Assembly: GCA_003049485.1 (NCBI GenBank)
Contig: PYST01000008.1
Location: forward strand, 62,001 to 126,000
Direction: 5' to 3'
Origin: Ophioceras dolichostomum
Taxonomy: Eukaryota > Ascomycota > Sordariomycetes > Magnaporthales > Ophioceraceae
DNA: 64,000 nucleotides
The position numbers and the translations under genes are program-made. Within the stretch, counting starts at the first letter, position 1. The number at the start of each line of letters is the position of its first letter. The notes beneath the pieces were generated by a model that did not search any database, had not been told where the DNA came from, and worked only from the letters and a program-made list of their open reading frames with translations. This document shows positions 55,703 to 64,000 of this stretch, piece by piece.

Positions 55703-57332
55703 GCTTCTCTTGAGTTGAGATTGCTAAGGTGTGCGTGTGTGCATGAATGAAATGGGTTGAGCTTATGCGCGAGAGAGAGAACTAGCACGCGGACTAGCAG
55801 AGAAAACAAAACAAAACAATGAATTCGGTACGGTAGTGACTAGTCCACATATGGGCCGTCTGAGAATGCCGCCGAAGAAACATTACAGGCACATTAACAA
55901 CAAGGAGTAACGAGGGGACAGAGAATGTGTGTATCGTTTCCACGAAACAGGAATCACTTCCTCGGACTAACGGTCAAGGAAGGAATCAGGGAGCCGGAGT
56001 CAAGGCACGGTCTATTAGCATGTTTGGATGGGAAGACACCTCACTCACGTCACGATCATCAACTTACGAGAAACAAACGGCGTGCTTGGTGATAGAAAGG
56101 AGGTCGGCAAAACATGTCAGCCGAGGGCGGCCTTGGGGGCCATGGGTGGAGGAAATACCAGTTGGTGTACGACAAGAGATATGGTTTGGAATGACGTACT
56201 GGTTGGGTTGATATTCGGGCTAGGGCTCCCATCGAGGTCACTAGACAACGACTTGTGTCGGTATCTGTGTATGGGGCCGACACACTATGAGCTTCTTCTT
56301 TTTCCTTTTATTACGGGCGAAGGAATGGGTCGGGCGTTTTTCTTGAGGGATCATGAAAGCAATCTATCTTATTTTTGACGTTTACTCTTGCCGTGGCGCC
56401 CTGTTGACCTGGCCCTCTCAGCATCAGCTTAGAGTATGCTTAAGCAGAATAGATAACACCTCCAAGTAGACTTTGCCAACGAATTAGGTCATCGACTATT
56501 GGGACTAAGCAGTCCTCTTCATCCTCGCCGTAAAGGTGGATGGGGGCGGCGAGGAAGAATCGTCCACGGGATAATTCTGAAAAGGCCTGCTTCAGGGGCT
56601 TCTCACAGTGGAAAAACAGATGGGATATGTAGATCGAGAAGCCAACTAAACGAGACCGACACAGAGAGCTAGGTACGAACTAAGGACAATGATGTATTCT
56701 CCATTGACGTCACGGACAGCCAGACTAGCAAGGCCACTAGACATCATAAGGTAAGGCGAGGCGAAGCGGGCTCTCTATGCTACGAGTGCATATAGTATGC
56801 GGAGTCTCTGCTACAAGGCAGCCGAGGAGAAGTTGCATAGCTTCATCCAGAGTATGCTCCGGTCCTTCTCTGATGGCCGACTCGATAATTGTTTTGCGCA
56901 TTTGCACCTGACAACCGAGCCTTGGGGAGCCTTGAGCTGCCAGAACGAGGATGGCTCCCACAAATGCCATGCAAATTCTTTTTCAACAGGATATCTATTG
57001 TTAAAAGCCTGCGCATTAATACAGTTTAGCGACCGTAGGCTCTTCTCGATGGTTACAGCAGTTAAAATGTTTATCTTCGGTGTCTTTTCTCGTGTCTCCG
57101 TCGTGGTGTGAGGGTGAGAGTAACACGTGATATATCACGCGACCGTGCATAACTCCGCTTCGGGATCAGCTCGGGAAAGGGAAAAGCATCATCGATGCGG
57201 CCGACCGAAAAAACCTCGCAAAAACTGCACTACAGTGAAGTAGTCCGAAGTTCTTCAACGAACAACACCACGCCACGGTCTCGACGACAACAATTCGAGC
57301 ACCCTCATATTTTCCTCCCACACAAGGCCAAA
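55703..57332. other. spacer, no gene seen
   Basis: About 1.6 kb with short open frames only. It carries the 3' UTR of the cytochrome gene and the promoter of the ATP synthase subunit H gene. Confidence 0.55.
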
Positions 57333-58362
57333 ATGCTCACTCCTTTAACCAGAGTCACGGTTCGTCTGCCTTCATTGAGCTCCTCCCATCGTATCGAAGA
57401 ACATCCGGACGGAGAATTTCGGGAAACAAGCTTTGCAAATACTAATGGGGGGAAAACGCTACAGAGCGCCCGCAAGGCCGTCTCGGTCGTTGCCAGGCTC
57501 GCCCGCCCTCAGGCCGTCCGCGGCTTCATCGCCCCCACTGTCTCGCGAAGAGGTTAGTCGAGCCCGATTTGGTGTTTTTGGAGGACAATTGAGCCGAGGA
57601 GTTGGTTGGTTGCTTGTGGACGGACCGGACACCGGGGGAAGGACACCTTCTCGCAATGCCGGACGCATCCGGCGGGGGCGTTCACGGTCGGCAGGATGGG
57701 CAATGGGCGATCACGTTTCGAGAGACAAGGCAAGCGGCCAATTGCAATTTCGACGACTCGCTCCGGGACGTGGCCTCATCTCTCCGTATCGTGAAGACTT
57801 CTTGCCGGTTATCCCACGCCGTCGAAGAACGTGTCGCCGTCCTCCCTGATAAATCCGACAGCCCGTCCCCGGCCGCCCGGCCCCGTTCTCTTCTCCTGCC
57901 CTCCCCACAAACCAATCTCCCGTTCAATGCATACGCGCCCACGTCATGCAGTTCGCCCAAGACAAAACACAACGAGGAGCCAAATCAACACGAGTAGAAA
58001 AGGAAACAGCTTGGAAGCAAAAGAGCCGAGAACCAAAATGCTAACACCGCCCCTACCTCCCTGAAACCCAAAAAAAAACCACAGCCGATTTCGTCCAGGA
58101 GCTCTACCTCAAGGAGCTGAAGTCGTACAAGGCGCCCGCCCTCAAGGACTCGGACGCCGTGGGCCAGGTCGCCACGTTCAGCGCGCCCAAGGTGCCCAAG
58201 TCGCCCGAGGAGGCCGACCTGGCCTCGAGCCTGAAGGAGTACGAGAGCATGGCCGTCGAGGTCGAGGGCCAGGCGACCGGCGCCGCCGCCGAGAGCTCCG
58301 CCGCCGCTGTCGAGGACTGGCTTGTGGACGAGGAGGAGGACGACGCCCCCCACGGCCACTAA
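57333..58362 (+). CDS. ATP14: mitochondrial F1Fo ATP synthase subunit H (Atp14)
   Basis: Exons 57333-57359, 57465-57552 and 58085-58362 encode 130 aa. The presequence (MLTPLTRVT-SARKAVSVVARLARPQAVRGFIAPTVSRR) is Arg/Ala-rich. The mature part begins ADFVQELYLKELKSYKAPALKDSD and continues VATFSAPKVPKSPEEADLASSLKEYE, ending acidic (DWLVDEEEDDAPHGH), as in fungal Atp14, the counterpart of animal F6 in the peripheral stalk. The first intron (105 nt, GTTCGT donor, TACTAAT branch) is a multiple of three without stops, so an unspliced frame reads through it. The second intron is 532 nt with a GTTAGT donor, long for this window. Confidence 0.85.
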
Positions 58363-60947
58363 ATGTCGAGCGAAGCTTGTTAGGCTTAACGACCTACCTG
58401 GGTACCTGGGTAGGTGGCTGGGGTGCGGTACCGCCGATGCCGGATGGCGGGTGGTAATCAGACGTATGGAAGGGAGGGAGGGATGATGGTTGAGGGAACC
58501 GACCAAGGGAACGGGGATAGAGGTGTGGTGTGGCTCATTTTATTATATTTTACTCTACTTTACGCGCACACACGCACGCACATACGCCCTTCTCCTACTT
58601 CTCCCATTCCTTTTCTTTGTCTCAGTGGGAGGTAAACGGGACAAAGAAAGGGGAAGAGAGATGGGTACGGAGGGCTGTTGTGTGGATGGATGGACGGACG
58701 AGGGACATGGGCCGGACCTTACAGTACAAACCTCTTCATGATCTCCCTCCCTCTCTCCCCGCGCTGCTCTCTCTCTCTCTCTCTCTCTCGGGGTTGATGA
58801 GGCCAGCCCTGCTGTCCAGGGAATGGTGGCCAGGAAATTCGAAGGACGAAAGACAGGAGGCAAGAGTTGTATAATAGGTGACAAGGAGCAGCAGTGAATC
58901 CGACCAAAAAAGGGCACTTACTTGAGTTAAACCAACGACTGGCAGTACCCGGGTCTGCATCCGTGAACTTATCTTGCCTCGTGCCCCTCTCTCGTCATCC
59001 GTCGATAAGAGTTCCATCGGTGCGTTGCTGTCAATGACGTTCGTCTATTCCCTTCCTCCACACACACACACACATATAAATCTAGTCCGTCGTTATCTTC
59101 TCTCTATCGGAAACGGTAATTATTCTGCTGGAGATCTCTCACGCTTTATAGTAGACATGACGGATCCGAAGAGGGTGCAGACTGGGTAGGCGCTGACTAC
59201 TGACTAAGGTAGGTACTTCCTGGGCACTGGACTCCGTCAGACAGGCAGACTCACATTGCAACCCACACGACAGCTCCGTATCTCGAGTCCGTCATCTAGG
59301 CAGGTTGCTTCGTACTGGGTGGCTGCTATGGACAGTGGGTAGGTACACCGGCGTGCTGCATGGGTGCGTGCATCCTCCCTCTCCCTGCATTCCCTCGTTT
59401 CTCCCACGGCTGCGCGAAGTGCTCTGCTCAGTGCTCTCTGTCCGCCAACCCGTTTCCATTTTCTATGCTTCTTTCTTGTCGGGCTCGTACGAGCTTTAGC
59501 CTCGGCTCGCACGAGCTTCCGGATGAGGGTGAGTGTGCGGCACTTTGGGCTACCTACCTACCTACCGAGGTACCTGTCCTCGCCAGGGTAGCCATGTGGT
59601 AGGTGCCTACCCACCTACCTATCCATGTGGGGAGCTATGACCTTCGATGACGCTCCTAGTTGGGCACTCTATATGTAGGGTATATTGTAGCCAACAGCTG
59701 TCGGCAATGACTACCTACCTACCTACCTACATTTATTCGCCATACGTGCAGTCAGTAGCTACCTAGGTACCTAGGTAGTCCAGTCCTGGCCTCGTCCAGC
59801 CCTTCCTTCAACTGACCATATTTCCCCCCTCTCACTTCTGTTTCTTCTGTTAGCTTCCTAGGCAAATCCATCTGGGCGCTTTCTCGCCCTGTCCCTCCTT
59901 TTTTTTTTTTTTAGCGCTCAAAGCTTTAGTCATGGAACTCTAATGCTCCTACTACTACTACGTAAGACTCTCACTCGGATCTGCCATGCTTCTTGGGTGA
60001 AAACCGTCCTGACGAGACACAGTCGAGCCCAGCTGTCGTAAAGGGAAATCTTAGTCAAGAACCCGTGCGTTGTCCCTAGTAAGAAGACACAGCATCCTCC
60101 CGTGACCATCCCAAATGTAATAAAGAGACTGGTCGACGAAACGACTTGTTGGGAATACCAGGGGGAAAGTGGAAGTGAGAGAGACAAGCGGAATTGTACG
60201 CAGAGGTTCTAAAAGACGAATGGTATTCAGAATGCGGGGCGAACTTTTCCTTTTCCAAGTGGTATGTTGTAAACGGCAGTATGTATATAAGTTGTACTAG
60301 GTACTAGAAAAGAAAAGGAGGAGGCGGTTGTTCTCTTCTTTTTTTCCTCTTCTGATCCGTCTCCTTTAACTCGTGTTTCTTTTTTATTCCCCCTTCTCCC
60401 CATCTCTCAAGCCTCCTTGTGTAGCAAAACGTTAACGTGACCCTCACTGGCAAATGTGGGAAACATTCTGGACGAACCAAAGAAATCAAAAGGAGGGGGG
60501 AAATAGCCCAGTTAGTTTGTTAAGAATATAAAATCAGTAGGGGAAATAAGATAGCACCCGATGGGTTCCTCGACCCGAGATTAAAACGCCTTTCCCGTCC
60601 AACCGCTCGTTGGGGGATGTGTGAAACTAGGTACATAAAATGCAAAAGCTGCCCCCCCTTGAGTGATTTGTGATGAGTGTGGTAAGTGTGTACGAGCAAG
60701 AAGAAAGACATGTAGACATGTGAAAATGCATGATGATTTCTGTAGATGAAACCGAAAAGCAAGCAAAGAGTAGGGTGAGCTGGGTTGAGAAGCGAAAGGG
60801 ATACTTGGGTAAAAACCGGGTGAAAATTACGACTTTTCGTTACTTATTGTTCGCTTGCCTAGGCCGCGCGACAGAAAAAAAAGGTGGGGATGGAGAGGGG
60901 ATGTAGTAGAGCGTGGATTGAGCCGGGTTTGCAAACCAACGAACTGG
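58363..60947. other. convergent spacer with simple repeats and ACCT/AGGT motifs
   Basis: About 2.6 kb between the 3' ends of ATP14 and Sch9. It holds a CT tract (about 58767-58789), a CA tract (about 59060-59075), ACCT runs at 59550-59566 and 59711-59730 and a perfect palindrome at 59759-59778. No gene recognised. Confidence 0.6.
59759..59778. repeat. perfect 20-bp palindrome of the ACCT/AGGT motif
   Basis: CTACCTAGGTACCTAGGTAG equals its own reverse complement. It lies about 30 bp from a (CTAC)n/ACCT run at 59711-59730. Confidence 0.95.
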
Positions 60948-63900
60948 CTATATGTCGAAGTGTGACGCCCCGAACATGTGCTCGTCGTTTGTCGTGGTCC
61001 TAACGATGCCACTCATCCGGTTCGCCCTCCGGTCATCCGCGTCGTCCACGTCGTCCCAGTCGTCGCCGTTAGAGTCCTTAGCTCTGCCGCCCACGTCGTC
61101 CATGTCCTCGTCGTAACTGTACCGCTCTTTCATAGCCTCCTCCAGGGTGCTCTCGCCGGTGAACGTGAAGCCCTGGAAATTGGCCTGTACCGAGGGTGAC
61201 AGTGGCGTCGAGGTCGCGTACCCCTTCGCTAGCGCCGCAGCGCGCTCGTTGAGCGAGCCGTTCGTGGTCAGGGCGTTGGTGAACTCCGGGTCGAAGTAAG
61301 ACACGTCGGTCGGCGACTTCAGCTTGGGCTTGAACGGCGGCGTGATCAGGCGCTTCTGCAGCGCATCCCAGTCAATGTCCTTGAAAAACGGGTGTTGCTT
61401 CAGCTCCTCCGCGTCGCTCGTCGCGCCTAGCCTGTGCTTCGGGTTCCTATTAAGTAACCCCTTGACAAAGCTGCGGCCCTCTGCGGAAAGCGTCTCGCGT
61501 GGGAATCGGACCTTGCCGAACGCGATGTTCTTGTACATCTGCTGCGTATCCTCGGCGTAGAACGGGCTCCAGCCGCAGCACATCTCGAACACCAGCACGC
61601 CCAGCGACCAGAAGTCGACCATCTTGGTATAACCCGCCTCGTCCAGCAAGACCTCCGGGGCGAGGTACTCCGTCGTCCCGCAGAAGGTGTTGGTGGTTGC
61701 GTTTTGTGCCAGGTCTGCCTTGGACAGGCCAAAGTCGCAAAGCGCGATGTGGCCGGTCGCGTCCAGGAGGATGTTTTCTGGCTTCAGGTCTCGGTAGACA
61801 ATGTCGTTGTTGTGGAGATGCTGGATCGCCAGGATGAGCTCCGCGATATAGAACTTGGCCCGCTTCTCGTCAAACCGGCCCTCCTTCTGCAGGTGCCAGA
61901 AGAGCTCGCCTCCCGACATGTAGTCCGTGACCAGGTACAGGTCCGACACCGTCTGGAACGAGAACTTGAGGCTGACGATGAAAGGCGAATTCGAAGTGGC
62001 CGTCCGCACTAAGATGTTCCGCTCGCCGACCGTGTGCGCGACTTCCTTCTTCTGCACGATCACCTTCTTGGACAGCACCTTCATGGCGTAGATCCGCCCC
62101 GTGTCCTTCTTCTTCACCTGGTAGACCTGGCCGAACGTACCCTTCCCGATCAACCTGAGGATGGTGAAGTCCTCGGGAGTCGCGTGCCTGCGCTCCGTCC
62201 GCTGGTACACTACTTCAACGTATATTTCGCCCGTTGGGGCGTTCTCGGCCATGGTGTCGGCGTGTCCTGTCAGTGGGAACCAACCCTCCACGGCCTTTTC
62301 CTTGTCGGCCTTGAGCTCGACGTGGCCGAGGAATTCCTCGCCTGCGGGGCCGTGCTCATAAATCGTAATGTCGATCAACATATCATTGTCGATAACGTCA
62401 CTAGTCCAACCGTTAGTCAGTACGGCCAAAACCTTGACACTCGACGTACACAACGCACACAACCTGTCTTACCAAGCCACAACCATGCGCGAGCATAGCA
62501 CGGGATTGACGAGAGGAATACAGGAGAAGAGGGGGGGAGTTGGCATGGTAAGTGGTGGGGGGAGGGGATCAAAGGAAATGGCTTTGCAGTAACTCACAAG
62601 AGAGCCTCGGCATTCCACCTGGGGCTGGTGAATGAACGCCTGGGCTGGCTGCGGAAGGTGTTGTAGTCGGTGATGCTGGTGTTACTGCTCTGCCGGCTCC
62701 TCATGGGGATCGCCATTGGTATCCTGCCAGTGTCGCTCGCCTGGCGCTGGATGGGGACGCCGCCCATTCCCATTGGAACGCTCGTGACCGCCACATCGTC
62801 CTCGTCCTCGAAGGTTCTTGGGCCCCCTGATATCAGCTCACTCCGCTGGAAGACGGCGACGACGTATGGCTCTCGACATCTCCTAAGTCCCTTGGCCTCT
62901 ATGATGTTGATGGCGAGCTTGCCCTTCGGCGCCGGCACGTGCTCTCCCGACCGCAGAGACGGTGTGCTCGTGGCCGTGCGGTCGATGCCATTGCCATTCT
63001 CCTTGCTGGCACCCTCTTGGCTACCGCTTCGCGAAGGTTGGTTGTTCGAAAGCGATCGAGTCGGGGTGGATTGACCGCTCTTTTCATCCACGGCAATCGT
63101 TAGTTTCTGGAGCTGAGCAACGCAGGCAGACTGCTTCAAAGACGACGATGACGATGACGACGATGACGCAACACGGCCCTTGTGCGAGCCGTCTGGCGAC
63201 GACAGAATGGAATCATGCGCAGTGCACTCAGGCTGGTGGTATGAGAAGTGGCTGGCGTGCACGCTAGACTGGGTGACGACGCCGACCAACGGAGCAGGTA
63301 ATGGGGCATGTGGCCTCATAGGGAGATCCGCAGAGCCCGTCTTGCCGGAAGGAGGCTGAGCGGCAGGCAGAGAGGCGGGGAGAGGAGTGGGGACAGCCGA
63401 TCCCCCGACGTCTCCGTGACCACTGTGAGGGTCGGCCGGGACACTACAGCATCGCATTGAGCTACGCTGCGAGGCCGGCGGAGTGGGATACGGGTGCAGG
63501 TGGTCACCCAAGCGCGGCAGCGCACCCGAGAGACCGCCCGGACTCTCATGTGGCAGGAGAGGCGGACTTCCGTCACAGTTGCAGGATTCTCCCTCCGGCT
63601 CCCGCTCCGGTTCTCGCTCCCGCTCCGGCTCCGGCTCCGCAGGGCTGGGGGGTAGCTGCTGCGAGGAGGAGACGACGGTGTGACGTGGCTCCTCGTCGTG
63701 ACGCCCAGCGGCAGTGCATGATGCACAGTTCGCAGTCGCAGTCGCGGTTGCAGTCGCCGTCGCAGGCGCACTCGGAGCTTGTCCAGTCGTGTTGGATGAT
63801 CCAGACGAGAGACGCTGAAAAGGGGCTAGACGAACCTGACCGAAGTAGCTCATGATGGCGGGCAATCGTTTGTCATGGAGGTCTGGCTGTGGTGTCGCTA

Positions 63901-63994
63901 CGCCCGAGCGTGGGGTATCAAGGCCGATATGGTCCACTCCGTCTTCGTCCGCGGTGGCGGCAGTCCTGCTGTGGTCGTCAACATGGCTGCTCAT
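60948..63994 (-). CDS. sch9: AGC kinase Sch9 (C2 domain and kinase)
   Basis: Exons 62598-63994 and 60948-62400 encode 949 aa. After about 350 residues of Ser/Pro-rich disorder comes a split C2 domain (358-532): KLAINIIEAKGLR, EPYVVAVFQRSE, a loop insert, then RWNAEAL-FDVIDNDMLIDITIYEH and EEFLGHVEL. The kinase starts DFTILRLIGKGTFGQV (544), with YAMKVLSKK, VYRDLKPEN, DFGLSK, the activation loop TNTFCGTTEYLAPE, SYFDPEFTNA and a hydrophobic motif FQGFTF near the end. C2 plus AGC kinase is the Sch9/Sck layout; Sch9 is the TORC1 target that links nutrients to growth and lifespan. The intron (GTGAGT to ACTAG, with CTAAC 13 nt before) restores EALFDVI. The ATG lies 6 bases from the right edge, so an earlier exon cannot be excluded. 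Confidence 0.93.
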
Positions 63995-64000
63995 CTTGCA

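Overview
The window is nuclear DNA of a filamentous ascomycete (Pezizomycotina, most likely a Sordariomycete). The gene set is fungal, genes are compact and split by 60-200 nt introns with CTAAC/CTGAC branch points, the GC-rich coding blocks alternate with less GC-rich spacers, and several proteins are rich in Ser, Ala and Gly. I saw no virus, plasmid, CRISPR array, rRNA or convincing tRNA. Nineteen protein genes plus one cut at the left edge are supported. Most needed splicing by eye; every junction was checked for reading phase and family sequence.

Layout. 1-828: last exons of an unrecognised gene. 829-3142: spacer with a (GT)n/G36 tract and one N. 3143-4858 (-): CHORD-CS co-chaperone. 5625-6068 (+): glutaredoxin-like protein. 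6326-7759 (-): HpcH/HpaI aldolase, followed by a sugar porter (8891-10671, +) and an alpha-glucoside/sucrose-type transporter (12023-14020, +), a small carbohydrate-related neighbourhood. 15402-17033 (-): low-complexity tail-anchored protein with a SWVEI motif and a glycine-zipper membrane helix like BNIP3/NIX. 19843-21517 (-): nucleolin/Gar2-like protein. 22023-22478 (+): complex I 12 kDa subunit. 23096-23929 (+): mitoribosomal mL54. 24662-26305 (-) and 27055-27914 (+): divergent TAF7 and a Bromo_TP histone-fold protein. 28162-30901 (-): seven-exon GH15 enzyme. 32577-35009 (+): SLC35C2-like transporter. 35574-36893 (-): RBM42-like RRM protein. 37252-38885 (+): tRNA dihydrouridine synthase (DUS4 type). 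40221-41805 (-): cyclin K/T-like, divergent from Prp4 (42358-44118, +). 45550-47508 (+): S6K/Psk1-like AGC kinase. 47509-53926: a 6.4 kb gene-poor stretch. 53927-55702 (+): secreted CDH-type cytochrome fused to cytochrome b561. 57333-58362 (+): ATP synthase subunit H. 60948-63994 (-): Sch9 kinase, whose start is 6 bases from the right edge.

Much of the window is core machinery: transcription initiation (TAF7, Bromo_TP), elongation cyclin, splicing (Prp4), tRNA modification, ribosome biogenesis (Gar2), mitochondrial energy and translation (12 kDa subunit, ATP14, mL54) and two TOR-type AGC kinases. The accessory part is the aldolase/transporter stretch, the GH15 enzyme and the cytochrome fusion. 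The most interesting points are the BNIP3/NIX-like candidate, two GC-AG introns proven by conserved domains, four exons of 24-31 nt, and a dispersed ACCT/AGGT motif that forms a perfect 20-bp palindrome.
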